The translations under genes were made by a program, and so were the position numbers. Under the pieces are notes generated by a model, which saw only the letters and a list, made by a program, of their open reading frames with translations, did not search any database and was not told where the DNA came from. Source: Bacteroidota bacterium (GTDB lineage: Bacteria; Bacteroidota; Bacteroidia; Chitinophagales; Saprospiraceae). Taken from it: 64,000 nt of DNA. The stretch lies in NCBI GenBank assembly GCA_030147525.1, contig JASBVF010000055.1, forward strand, positions 62,001 through 126,000, read 5' to 3'. Positions 44,201 through 52,523 of this stretch are shown here, piece after piece; positions within the stretch are counted from its first letter, which is position 1; each line of letters begins with the position of its first letter.

Positions 44201-44866
44201 TCACGCCGCCGCAGGCCCCAGCCTCAGCAGCGATTCTTTTTTAATGGCATTGATGATTTGCTGTTCGTCCACCTCCACGGCATCTCCGGCGATGAGGAGC
44301 CTGGAAGCTCTCGCCTCAATTTTTCCGTAAAACCAGCTGACAATATCTTCAATCGAATCGGCTTCGCCAAACGTCAGGTACATCCGCACCGACTCCTGGA
44401 AACCGATGCGCCTCCCGGCGTAATCCTCGTCGATGACGATGGACGCCTTCGTGTTCGGAATTTTAAAACTATCGCCAAATTGCAGCCAGCGATAGTGCGT
44501 ACCGAAAAGGTGATATTTCAGTTCTTTATCGGAGGTGAGAATTTCGATTTTCAGACTTTTAATGGCAAAAATGGCATCCGGACGAAGATGGTCCGCCACG
44601 TCTGTCTGGTAGCCGGAAGTGGCAGGTTGCGAGTTAGTCAACCATGCTTCTACTTTGGCAGCCAGTGTTTCGATGGACTGAAATTTTTCGGTAGCCATTT
44701 CTTTAACCGCCTCATTGTCAAGGTGCTCGAAATTGTCGGGATGGAATTTTGCCCGAAGCTCCCGGTGTATTTTTTTGAAATGTTCGAGCGTGAGTTCTTC
44801 GAGCGGTACTCTGAAGATTTTCTGGATTTCCGTTTTTTCCTGGATGGTAAAGGTGACGGCTGGCAT
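44201..44866 (-). CDS. J-domain-like protein
   Basis: 221 residues from ATG at 44866. Residues about 22-75 resemble a J domain: LTLEHFKKIHRELRAKFHPDN with the HPD tripeptide, then EAVKEMATEKFQSIETLA as helix III. The normal helix-I YxxLG start is absent. The remaining 150 residues form a domain I do not recognise (WLQFGDSFKIPNTKASIVIDEDYAGRRIGF), with no Zn-finger or DnaJ C-terminal fold. It may recruit DnaK to a specific client. It stands alone and is not near dnaK. Confidence 0.5.
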   Translation of the reverse strand: MPAVTFTIQEKTEIQKIFRVPLEELTLEHFKKIHRELRAKFHPDNFEHLDNEAVKEMATEKFQSIETLAAKVEAWLTNSQPATSGYQTDVADHLRPDAIFAIKSLKIEILTSDKELKYHLFGTHYRWLQFGDSFKIPNTKASIVIDEDYAGRRIGFQESVRMYLTFGEADSIEDIVSWFYGKIEARASRLLIAGDAVEVDEQQIINAIKKESLLRLGPAAA

Positions 44867-44932
44867 GTGGCGGTGGTTGAAATTTATAGGTAAAAATAAA
44901 CGAATACGGTACATTTTACACCCATAAAAAGT

Positions 44933-44969
44933 TTAGCCTTGCCGTCAATTAGCGATGGCAAGGCTAAAA
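44933..44969 (-). terminator. Terminator of the secreted-protein gene
   Basis: TTTAGCCTTGCC (44933-44944) pairs perfectly with GGCAAGGCTAAA (44958-44969); the minus strand then has a T-run. It ends the gene at 44992. Confidence 0.85.
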
Positions 44970-44991
44970 TTTCTCGGTTGTTGGGATTAAA

Positions 44992-45939
44992 TTAATTACT
45001 GGACTTACCTCCGCCGGCTTTTTTCTGTTTTCCGAGAATGTCCTTGCTGCTGCGGCCATCCAGCACGGGTTCCGGGCGTGGCGCCTCGTCCATCGTTTCG
45101 TTCCAAACGGTTTGCACCCAGTTCCAGCGGCCATTTTCCAGTTTGTAGCCTTCATAGGTTCCGTCGGGAACCATGGCAAGGCCCTGCCCGTAATTGCCGC
45201 CCATCGCTGTCAGGTGGTCGAAAATGATGAGGCCCCAGGTTTCATCGTAATTCATTTTAAAAGATGCCTCGGCAGAGTATTCCTTCAGGATGCGGTTGCG
45301 GACGGTTTCGCCGCCCGTTTCAGGATTTTTTTCATAAAAAACAGGTGCTCCCAAAACGGCTTTCCCATCCTGAAAACTGAGCACATCGATCAATTTTCTT
45401 TTATTGAAAAGGCTGTAGCCATCGTAACCAAACAGCAGGTACTTCCTCCCTTCAGCCGTGTCAAACTGACGGATGTTGTAGTACAGGGAGCCGTACCAGT
45501 TTTCCGGTGAGAGGACTTCGTATTCTTCTGATTCGATCTCGAACGACCGGTCAATGAGCGGGTAAAGTTTCAGGTCGGGCGTGTTCATTTGAATGGCGCC
45601 GTAGTAGCGGTAATCGTTTACATCCACGTAGAGTTGCCAGGTGAAAATGCGGAACGTACTGTCCCGTGGGTATTGAATGGAGACAGTGCGGAGCTGCTCA
45701 AACGGATAATTGAACGAGTTTTTGACCTTCAGGGCCTGAACGAGAGTGGTGATCAATTTTTTACAAGTGGCGAAACGGTTTTCGGGCAGGGAGTCGTTCA
45801 CCACGAGAAAACCGCAAAGCCCCAGCGTATCTTCGTAAGCCTGCAAAACCGGAATGTCGGCCTCAGTAATCTTGCCGGACTGGGCAAGGGCAGCCATTTC
45901 AAATCCAAGAATAAAAAGAACAATCAGGAATTTTTTCAT
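44992..45939 (-). CDS. Secreted protein of unknown function
   Basis: 315 residues with a signal peptide (MKKFLIVLFILGFEMAALAQ). The mature part has an ADIPVLQAYEDTLGLCGFLVVND start, then strands RTVSIQYPRD and FRIFTWQLYVDVNDYRYYG, and YLLFGYDGYSLFNKRKLIDVL. This pattern is found in uncharacterised periplasmic proteins of the phylum, and I name no function. The C-terminus is Lys/Gly-rich (KDILGKQKKAGGGKSSN). ATG at 45939 begins the signal peptide. Confidence 0.7.
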   Translation of the reverse strand: MKKFLIVLFILGFEMAALAQSGKITEADIPVLQAYEDTLGLCGFLVVNDSLPENRFATCKKLITTLVQALKVKNSFNYPFEQLRTVSIQYPRDSTFRIFTWQLYVDVNDYRYYGAIQMNTPDLKLYPLIDRSFEIESEEYEVLSPENWYGSLYYNIRQFDTAEGRKYLLFGYDGYSLFNKRKLIDVLSFQDGKAVLGAPVFYEKNPETGGETVRNRILKEYSAEASFKMNYDETWGLIIFDHLTAMGGNYGQGLAMVPDGTYEGYKLENGRWNWVQTVWNETMDEAPRPEPVLDGRSSKDILGKQKKAGGGKSSN

Positions 45940-46062
45940 CAACATATTTTTTTGAACTACGTGCTAAAAACGAACGGCTGTCAGCTTTATTACAAGCCGG
46001 TCAGACTTATGTAAAATCCAGCGAATTTTCGCTAAATAGTTTCCCCTTTCCTTTGTAAAAAC

Positions 46063-46070
46063 TATATTTG
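46063..46070 (+). promoter_or_regulatory. TATATTTG -7 promoter element
   Basis: A TAnnTTTG element about 118 bases upstream of etfB in a 249-base gap. No TTG is at the ideal -33 spacing. Confidence 0.4.
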
Positions 46071-46188
46071 CGCCGGTTCTGAAAAGCCTGAATTATATTT
46101 TTCAGGAGAAAAAAACAACTCAATTACCACAATCCCGTAAAAACCATTTTTCCTTCTAACCATTTAACACATCAAACGATTTTAGCAC

Positions 46189-46929
46189 ATGAAAATACTC
46201 GTCTGCGTCAGTAAAACACCAGATACGACCGCAAAGATTTCCTTCACCAACGACAGTACTGAGTTCAATGCTTCCGGAGTGACTTTTATCATGAATCCAT
46301 ACGATGAATGGTATGCGCTCGTCCGGGCTGTCGAATTGGTTGAGAAAAACGGCGGTACGGTAACGATCATCAACGTTGGCGACGCCTCCAACGACCAAAC
46401 CATCCGCAAAGGACTGGCCATCGGCGCTAGCGATGCCGTGCGCATCAACGCCAATCCGAAATCCTCGCTCTACATTGCGAAGCAAATTGCAGAATTCGCC
46501 AAAGCTGAAAACTACGACATCGTTTTCTGCGGCAAAGAAAGCATCGACTACAACGGCTCGGAAGTGGGCGCCATGGTCGCTGAATTTCTCGACCTGCCAT
46601 TCATTTCTTTCGCCAGCAAACTCGACATGAACGGCAACACCGCTTCCATCGAGCGTGATATCGAAGGCGGTGTGGAAATGCTGGAAGTGCAGACGCCTTT
46701 CGTTGTGAGTGCCGCCAAAGGCATGGCTGAGCAACGGATTCCCAACATGATGGGCATCATGAAAGCGAAAAGCAAGCCTTTCAAAGTCGTTGAGCCGGTC
46801 GATTTTCCTGATTTGTCAACGCCGGTCAAGTACCACCTGCCCGAAGAAAAAGGCAGTGTCAAACTGGTCGATCCGGACAACATGGACGAGCTGGTACGCC
46901 TCCTCCACGAAGAAGCAAAAGTCATTTAA
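46189..46929 (+). CDS. etfB: Electron transfer flavoprotein beta subunit
   Basis: 246 residues. The start MKILVCVSKTPDTTAKISF and the NPYDEWYALVRAVELVEKNGG and GDASNDQTIRKGLAIGASDA segments match EtfB. DIVFCGKESIDYNGSEVGAMVAEFL and YHLPEEKGSVKLVDP complete the AMP-binding fold. With EtfA it forms an FAD/AMP heterodimer that passes electrons from acyl-CoA dehydrogenases to the quinone pool. etfA follows at 84 bases, with a palindromic repeat between. A TATATTTG promoter lies upstream. Confidence 0.96.
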   Translation: MKILVCVSKTPDTTAKISFTNDSTEFNASGVTFIMNPYDEWYALVRAVELVEKNGGTVTIINVGDASNDQTIRKGLAIGASDAVRINANPKSSLYIAKQIAEFAKAENYDIVFCGKESIDYNGSEVGAMVAEFLDLPFISFASKLDMNGNTASIERDIEGGVEMLEVQTPFVVSAAKGMAEQRIPNMMGIMKAKSKPFKVVEPVDFPDLSTPVKYHLPEEKGSVKLVDPDNMDELVRLLHEEAKVI

Positions 46930-47008
46930 TAAACGATGAACTATTAATGATGAACGTTGAACCCCAATGTGTCCAGTTCATCATTCATAATTCAACATTC
47001 ATAGTTAA
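46930..47008 (+). repeat. GATGAAC-word palindrome between etfB and etfA
   Basis: Left arm (about 46931-46961) AACGATGAACTATTAATGATG... and right arm (about 46976-47008) made of TTCATCATTCAT words are near-complementary. The element sits inside an operon gap, so the co-transcribed mRNA would carry a hairpin between the two subunits. Confidence 0.65.
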
Positions 47009-47013
47009 AAACC

Positions 47014-47973
47014 ATGGTCTTAGTTTTTGCAGAAGCCATCAAAGGTCAATTTAAAAAGGCTGCTTTCGAAGCAGTTACTTACGGATATAAAACAGCGCAG
47101 GCGCTGGGCAGTCAGTGCGTCGCATTAACGTTGGGAACGGTTGAAAATGCGGGGGCGCTCGGTAAATACGGTGCATCCAAAGTTTACAATGTTTCCGGCG
47201 ACAGCCTGGCCAATTTTGACAGCCAGGTTTACACTTCCGTCATTGCGCAGGCAGCTGAGCAGGTAGGCGCCAAAGTCGTCGTACTTGCGCATACATCCAC
47301 CGGAAAATCCATTCTTGGCCGCCTTGCTGCCAGGTTGAACGCAGGTTCAGTAGCCGGGGTGAAGTCACTTCCCGACCTGAGCGGCGGCAGTTTTAAAGTC
47401 GCCAAAGGCGTTTTTTCAGGCAAAGCCACCGCCGAATACGAAATCTCTTCAGAGATAAAAGTGCTTTCCCTTGCCGGCAACGAAATACGCCCGGAGGAAT
47501 CCGGCAGCGAAGTTTCCGTTGAAACATTGAACGTGAACGTTCCGGCTGCCAAAGTGAAAGTCCTCGAAGTGAAGCGCCAGGAAGGCATCGTTCCGCTTCC
47601 TGAAGCGGAAGTAGTCGTCTCGGCCGGTCGTGGCATGAAAGGCCCCGAAAATTGGGGAATTGTCGAAGAGTTAGCCAATGTGATGAACGCAACGACAGCC
47701 TGCTCTCGTCCCGTCGCTGATGCAGACTGGCGTCCGCACCACGAGCACGTCGGACAAACCGGCGTGGCCATCCGTCCAAATCTGTATGTCGCCATCGGTA
47801 TTTCCGGTGCTATTCAGCACCTGGCCGGCGTGAACCAGTCAAAAACAATCGTCGTGATCAACAAAGACCCGGAGGCGCCATTTTTCAAGGCGGCTGACTA
47901 CGGCGTTGTGGGCGATCTGTTCGAAGTAGTTCCGAAGCTGACGGAAGCGATGAAGAAGTTTAAGGCGAGTTAA
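47014..47973 (+). CDS. etfA: Electron transfer flavoprotein alpha subunit
   Basis: 319 residues. The C-terminal FAD domain carries SAGRGMKGPENWGIVEELAN, then ACSRPVADADWRPHHEHVGQTG, LYVAIGISGAIQHLAGV and VINKDPEAPFFKAADYGVVGD, the full EtfA flavin signature. The N-terminal part (MVLVFAEAIKGQFKKAAFEAV) fits the alpha-subunit fold. It pairs with EtfB in beta-oxidation electron transfer. It ends before a 12-bp bidirectional terminator. No ETF-quinone oxidoreductase gene is visible nearby. Confidence 0.96.
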   Translation: MVLVFAEAIKGQFKKAAFEAVTYGYKTAQALGSQCVALTLGTVENAGALGKYGASKVYNVSGDSLANFDSQVYTSVIAQAAEQVGAKVVVLAHTSTGKSILGRLAARLNAGSVAGVKSLPDLSGGSFKVAKGVFSGKATAEYEISSEIKVLSLAGNEIRPEESGSEVSVETLNVNVPAAKVKVLEVKRQEGIVPLPEAEVVVSAGRGMKGPENWGIVEELANVMNATTACSRPVADADWRPHHEHVGQTGVAIRPNLYVAIGISGAIQHLAGVNQSKTIVVINKDPEAPFFKAADYGVVGDLFEVVPKLTEAMKKFKAS

Positions 47974-48000
47974 AACTCGTTTAAAAATAACCATAAAAAA

Positions 48001-48034
48001 AGAGGGTGTGACGTTCAGAACAGTCACACCCTCT
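48001..48034. terminator. Bidirectional terminator between etfA and glnS
   Basis: AGAGGGTGTGAC (48001-48012) pairs perfectly with GTCACACCCTCT (48023-48034), with A- and T-runs on the two flanks. It serves both convergent genes. Confidence 0.92.
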
Positions 48035-48063
48035 CGTTTTTTATATCAAAATGAAGGCAGGAA

Positions 48064-49752
48064 TTATCCCTTCTTCGCAATTTTTGCCCAGGCATCCCTC
48101 AGCGTCACGGTTCGGTTGAAAACCGGTTTCTCCGGCTTCGTGTCAGCATCCGGCGTGAAGTAACCGAGGCGGATGAACTGGAAATGATCGTTCGGTGTCA
48201 CGTCGGCGAGGCTGGGTTCCAGCCAGGCGTTTTTCACCACCACCAACGAATCCGGGTTGAGTAATTCTTTGAAATCACGGGGATCATCGGCAGCGTTTTC
48301 CACCATCAGCAGACGGTCGTAGAGGCGCACTTCTCCGGCTACGGCATGCTCCGCTGACACCCAGTGCAGCGTAGCTTTCGGTTTTAAACCGGAGGTGTCT
48401 TCGCCGCTCTTCGATTCGGGGAAGTAGGTGCAATGCAGTTCAGTGACCTCGCCGCTTGCATCTTTCACCACCTCATCCACCTGGATGATGTAGGCGCTTT
48501 TCAGGCGGCCCAACTGGCCGGGAGAGAGGCGGAAAAACTTCTTCGGCGGGTTTTCCATGAAATCATCCTGCTCGATCCAGAGTTCTCGTCCGAAGGGCAG
48601 TTTGCGGGTGCCGCTTTCGGGGTCTTCCGGATTGTTTTCCGTTTCCAGCCATTCGGTCTGGCCCTCCGGGTAGTTGGTGATGACAACTTTGAGCGGATCG
48701 AGCACGGCCATGGAACGGGTAGCGATTTTATTCAAATCTTCCCGCACACAAAATTCCAGCAGGCTCAGGTCGATCACGTTTTCCCGCTTCGCAATGCCCA
48801 CACGGGTAGCGAAGTTGCGGATGGCAGCAGCGGTATAGCCCCGGCGCCGCATCCCCGAAATCGTCGGCATGCGGGGATCATCCCAGCCACTCACGTATTT
48901 TTCCTCGACCAGTTGTTTGAGTTTCCGCTTCGACATCACCGTGTAATTCAGGTTCAGGCGGGCGAATTCATATTGTTTCGACGGGAAAATTTCAAGATTG
49001 TCGATGCACCAGTCGTACAGTTCCCGGTGCGGCATAAACTCCAGCGTACAGATGGAGTGGGTAATTTTTTCAATGCTGTCGCTCTGCCCGTGGGCCATGT
49101 CGTAGAGCGGGTAGATGCACCACTTGTCGCCGGTGCGGTGGTGGTGGGCAAATTTGATACGGTAAAGTACGGGGTCACGCATGATCATGTTCGGGGAAGC
49201 CATGTCGATTTTTGCCCGCAGCACCCGGCTGCCTTCCTTGAATTCGCCGTTTTTCATTTTAGTGAAAAGGTCGAGATTTTCTTCGACGCTGCGGTTGCGG
49301 TAGGGGCTGTCAGTGCCGGGGCGGGTAGGCGTGCCTTTCATGGCAGCGATTTCGTCGGGCGTGCTGTCGTCAACATAAGCCTTACCTTTTTTGATCAAAT
49401 CCACGGCGAACTCGTACAGTTTGTCAAAATAATCGGAGGCGTAAAAAATATTATCCGGCTCGAAGCCCAGCCAGCGCACGTCGCCGAGGATGCTGTCAAC
49501 GTACTCGGTATCTTCGGTAACGGGGTTGGTGTCGTCGAAGCGAAGGTTGCACTTGCCGCCGTATTTCTGAGCAAGGCCGAAGTTCAGGCAGATGGACTTG
49601 GCATGCCCGATGTGCAAGTAGCCGTTCGGCTCAGGCGGGAAGCGGGTATGAACCCGGCCGTCGTGTTTGCCTTCGGCAATATCTTTTTCGATGATTTCTT
49701 CGATGAAGTTGAGCGGTGCTTTTTCTGTTGTTTCTTTGATGTCGGTGGTCAT
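48064..49752 (-). CDS. glnS: Glutaminyl-tRNA synthetase
   Basis: 562 residues. The HIGH site is [17 protein letters not shown] near 38-55, followed by [36 protein letters not shown] holds the KMSKS variant near 272, and [17 protein letters not shown] follows. The C-terminal anticodon-binding beta-barrels begin near 340 ([11 protein letters not shown]). The length and order match GlnRS (rather than the shorter GluRS). It charges tRNA-Gln directly, so an indirect GatCAB route is not required for Gln. The upstream region has no special feature. Confidence 0.96.
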   Translation of the reverse strand: MTTDIKETTEKAPLNFIEEIIEKDIAEGKHDGRVHTRFPPEPNGYLHIGHAKSICLNFGLAQKYGGKCNLRFDDTNPVTEDTEYVDSILGDVRWLGFEPDNIFYASDYFDKLYEFAVDLIKKGKAYVDDSTPDEIAAMKGTPTRPGTDSPYRNRSVEENLDLFTKMKNGEFKEGSRVLRAKIDMASPNMIMRDPVLYRIKFAHHHRTGDKWCIYPLYDMAHGQSDSIEKITHSICTLEFMPHRELYDWCIDNLEIFPSKQYEFARLNLNYTVMSKRKLKQLVEEKYVSGWDDPRMPTISGMRRRGYTAAAIRNFATRVGIAKRENVIDLSLLEFCVREDLNKIATRSMAVLDPLKVVITNYPEGQTEWLETENNPEDPESGTRKLPFGRELWIEQDDFMENPPKKFFRLSPGQLGRLKSAYIIQVDEVVKDASGEVTELHCTYFPESKSGEDTSGLKPKATLHWVSAEHAVAGEVRLYDRLLMVENAADDPRDFKELLNPDSLVVVKNAWLEPSLADVTPNDHFQFIRLGYFTPDADTKPEKPVFNRTVTLRDAWAKIAKKG

Positions 49753-49922
49753 CTATGCTGTTTTTATCGCTGATGTATGAATTATTTTAAAATTGGAGCG
49801 CAAAGTTCTACGAAAAACCTGAACCAATGATGCTGAAACGGGAAAAATCACCAAGAAATTCCTGCGCACACTTCTTAAATTGCCCCGATTTCGGTTATTT
49901 TTAGACTCAAACTTTTTAAAAA

Positions 49923-50513
49923 ATGACTTTGAAAGTAGAAACTCCTAAGAAAATTCCGCATCACCTGATCTTTGAAATGGATGAAGGGAAGCCCATTTAT
50001 TACCGGTGGTACAAGGAATATTTGAACGGAAACGAAAACTATGAGGAAACTATGCCTGGCGGTTCCTTGCAAGCCTGGTTGAAAGGTCAAATAGCATTTC
50101 TGATTTCCTTTTTTCTTCAGGATAACAAAATCTATGTCGTCACCCTCGGAGAGCAGGGCCTTTCCCTCAAAAAGAAATCCTGGCGAGGGGCTGACATTGC
50201 CATTTTCAAAAAAGACAACTTTCAACTGAACAACGAATTTGCCAAGCTGCCGCCCGAAATTGTCATCGAAATCAACATCAAAGGTTACTACGAAACCCAG
50301 GAAAAAGCGCTGGCTGACTATGAGCGAAAAAACGCCCAACTACTCGAATTTGGCGTCCAAAAAATTATCTGGATTTTCACCGAGCCACGGCAGATCACGG
50401 TTTTGACGAAGTCAAGCCGGGTAAATTACGATTGGGATGCCACCGTTCCTGTTATGGAAGGCGTCGAGTTTAATGCCCAGGCGCTGATCGACAAATTTGA
50501 GGAGGAAGCCTAA
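49923..50513 (+). CDS. Uma2-family (DUF820) PD-(D/E)XK nuclease-like protein
   Basis: 196 residues. The pattern is that of Uma2/DUF820 proteins: IYYRWYKEYLNGNENYEE-like start, RGADIAIFKKDNF for the catalytic Asp, PPEIVIEINIKG for the E-x-K pair, and EKALADYERKNAQLLEFGVQKIIWIF. Residues 140-196 form the closing strands. Such proteins belong to the restriction-endonuclease fold, but most are solitary and of unknown role. Its stop codon touches the stop of the convergent argS gene, with no base between. Confidence 0.75.
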   Translation: MTLKVETPKKIPHHLIFEMDEGKPIYYRWYKEYLNGNENYEETMPGGSLQAWLKGQIAFLISFFLQDNKIYVVTLGEQGLSLKKKSWRGADIAIFKKDNFQLNNEFAKLPPEIVIEINIKGYYETQEKALADYERKNAQLLEFGVQKIIWIFTEPRQITVLTKSSRVNYDWDATVPVMEGVEFNAQALIDKFEEEA

Positions 50514-52373
50514 TCACATCCTCTCCGGCATCTCGATCCCCAGCAACTCCATCCCCGTCTTCAATACATTCGCCACTGCTCCGCAAAGCTGCAAACGGAA
50601 CGCCTTCGCCTCCTCTGATTCCGCTTTCAAAATGGACAAATCCGTAAAAAAACGATGAAATGCCTTCGCCAGGTCGTAGCAGTAGTTCGCTACTGCCGAC
50701 GGGTCAAAATCTGCTGCCGCCGAGTTGATGACTTCCGGGAAGCGATAGATTTGTGAAATCAATTCCTTCTCCTGCGGCTGGATTGGCCCGTAGCTTTTCG
50801 CCAATTCCGAATTCCCAATTCCGAATCCCGAACCCTCCGCCTTGCGCAGCACCGACTTGATCCGCACGTAAGCGTACTGGATGTGCGGCCCGGTCTGGCC
50901 CTGCAAATCCACGCTTTCCTTTGGGTCGAACACCATCCGTTTTTTCGGGTGGACTTTGATGATGTGAAACTTCAGTGCGGCCAATCCCACCTTACGCATT
51001 GTTTCCTCCTGCTCCTCTTTCGAAAGTCCGGCAACTTCGCCCCTTTCTTCGGCGGCGGCCCTCGCCTCACCGATCACCTCGGCAACGAGGTCGTCGGCAT
51101 CCACGACCGTGCCTTCCCGGCTTTTCATTTTGCCGGAAGGCAGATCCACCATGCCATAGCTGAGGTGATACAGTCCGTCAGCGTAAGGTTCGCCGAGCCG
51201 TTTCAGCGTTTCAAAAAGTACCTGGAAATGATAGTTCTGCTCATCGGCTACGACATACACCATTTTCTCGGCGCCAAAATCGTTGTACCGCATCTGTGCT
51301 GTGCCGAGGTCCTGCGTGATGTACACCGAAGTGCCGTCGCTCCGCAATACCACTTTGTGATCGAGCTTCGCATCGGTAAGGTCCACCCACACGCTGCCAT
51401 CGTCTTTTTTGTAAAATGCGCCGCTCGAAAGCCCCTGCTCCACGAGGTCTTTGCCGAGCAGGTAGGTATTGCTTTCGTAGTAGTATTTATCGAAACTGAC
51501 GCCCAGTTTTTTGAAAGTTTCCTCGAAACCCTCGTACACCCAGCCGTTCATTTTTTTCCAAAGTTCGATGGTGGCCGGGTCGTTGGATTCCCAGGCTTGC
51601 AGCATTTCACGGGCTTCCTTGCCGAGTGCGCTGTGCTCGTTGAAGTAGGTGTTTTTAAAATCTTTAAAAAACTGCTCATCGCTTTGCTCCGGCTTGCGTT
51701 TTTCAACCAAAACCGCCTGCCCCTGCGGCGACTGCTGCCAGGCTTTGTATTCTTCCTGGAATTTTTTCTCGAACATCACGTAGTAGTCGCCCACGAAATG
51801 GTCGCTTTTTGTGCCGGTGCTTTCCGGCGTGGCGCCGTTGCCGTACTTCTGCCAGGCCAGCATGCTTTTACAAATGGCAATGCCCCGGTCGTTGATGATC
51901 TGCACTTTTACCACATCGTAGCCGGCAGCTTCGTACAGCTTCGAACACGACCAGCCCAGTAAAATATTCCGGACGTGGCCGAGGTGCAGCGGTTTGTTGG
52001 TATTGGGTGAACAATACTCGATCATTACCTTGCGGCCGTTGGAAGGTTGTTTTCCAAATGATTCATTTTCAGCCGTTTCGAGCAGGAAATCCCGCCAGAA
52101 CTGATCGCTGACCACCAGGTTCAGGAAACCCTGCACGACATTGAACCGATCGACCTGCGGTATGTTTTTTACCAAAAAACCGCCCAGTTCTTCCGCTATT
52201 TCTCCCGGTTTCTTTTTGGCAATTCGGGTGAAAGGAAATGTTACCACGGTGTAGTCGCCCTCAAATTCCTTGCGGGTGACGTTCATCGTGATCTGGTCAG
52301 AGGTGATCGTTTCACCGTAAATTTCTTTCACGGCCTGAATGACGCCGTTCTGGATGATTTCTGTAATGCTCAT
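50514..52373 (-). CDS. argS: Arginyl-tRNA synthetase
   Basis: 619 residues. The HIGH motif is IEYCSPNTNKPLHLGHVRN near 120-135, and the KMSKS counterpart is LPSGKMKSREG near 416. The N-terminal Add1-like domain begins SITEIIQNGVIQAV. DALR-type helices at the C-terminus (IQYAYVRIKSVL) bind the anticodon. It charges tRNA-Arg. A stretch EGSGFGIGNSELAKSYG at about 510-527, between the AYVRIKSVLRKA helix and the ELISQIYRFPEV helix, is coded by repeat-like DNA and is an extra segment. Confidence 0.96.
   Translation of the reverse strand: MSITEIIQNGVIQAVKEIYGETITSDQITMNVTRKEFEGDYTVVTFPFTRIAKKKPGEIAEELGGFLVKNIPQVDRFNVVQGFLNLVVSDQFWRDFLLETAENESFGKQPSNGRKVMIEYCSPNTNKPLHLGHVRNILLGWSCSKLYEAAGYDVVKVQIINDRGIAICKSMLAWQKYGNGATPESTGTKSDHFVGDYYVMFEKKFQEEYKAWQQSPQGQAVLVEKRKPEQSDEQFFKDFKNTYFNEHSALGKEAREMLQAWESNDPATIELWKKMNGWVYEGFEETFKKLGVSFDKYYYESNTYLLGKDLVEQGLSSGAFYKKDDGSVWVDLTDAKLDHKVVLRSDGTSVYITQDLGTAQMRYNDFGAEKMVYVVADEQNYHFQVLFETLKRLGEPYADGLYHLSYGMVDLPSGKMKSREGTVVDADDLVAEVIGEARAAAEERGEVAGLSKEEQEETMRKVGLAALKFHIIKVHPKKRMVFDPKESVDLQGQTGPHIQYAYVRIKSVLRKAEGSGFGIGNSELAKSYGPIQPQEKELISQIYRFPEVINSAAADFDPSAVANYCYDLAKAFHRFFTDLSILKAESEEAKAFRLQLCGAVANVLKTGMELLGIEMPERM
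50801..50835 (-). repeat. Repeat-like DNA within argS
   Basis: On the plus strand CCAATTCCGAATT is followed by CCCAATTCCGAAT and CCCGAACCC, a 13-base word tandemly repeated about 2.5 times in the reading frame. It encodes GFGIGNSE-type sequence in frame. Confidence 0.5.
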
Positions 52374-52387
52374 TTTTGATAGAACCG

Positions 52388-52466
52388 GTAAACTGGTGAA
52401 TTAGTAAATTGGTGAATTGGGCCAGTAACCCCAACTAATTTACCAATTTACTAATTCACAAATTCC
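52388..52466. repeat. A/T-rich intergenic palindrome
   Basis: The left arm (about 52390-52420, AACTGGTGAATTAGTAAATT...) and right arm (about 52430-52466, CCAACTAATTTACCAATTTA...) are near-complementary over about 30 bases. It sits in the divergent gap between argS and the phosphatase gene. Confidence 0.6.
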
Positions 52467-52510
52467 CCATTTTTAAAGGCGGCAAAAATATCATTTTTTC
52501 TCCGTCTGCC

Positions 52511-52518
52511 TAACTTTG
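52511..52518 (+). promoter_or_regulatory. TAACTTTG -7 element immediately before ATG
   Basis: A perfect TAnnTTTG ends 5 bases before the ATG at 52524. Transcription would begin at or very near the start codon, suggesting a leaderless or near-leaderless mRNA. Confidence 0.45.
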
Positions 52519-52523
52519 CAAGC

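Noticed and set aside
48433-49773. 446-codon plus-strand frame inside glnS
   Set aside because: Antisense of glnS caused by codon bias; it runs past the start of glnS without any promoter.
50883-51962. 359-codon plus-strand frame inside argS
   Set aside because: Antisense of argS; no domain, composition typical of a shadow.
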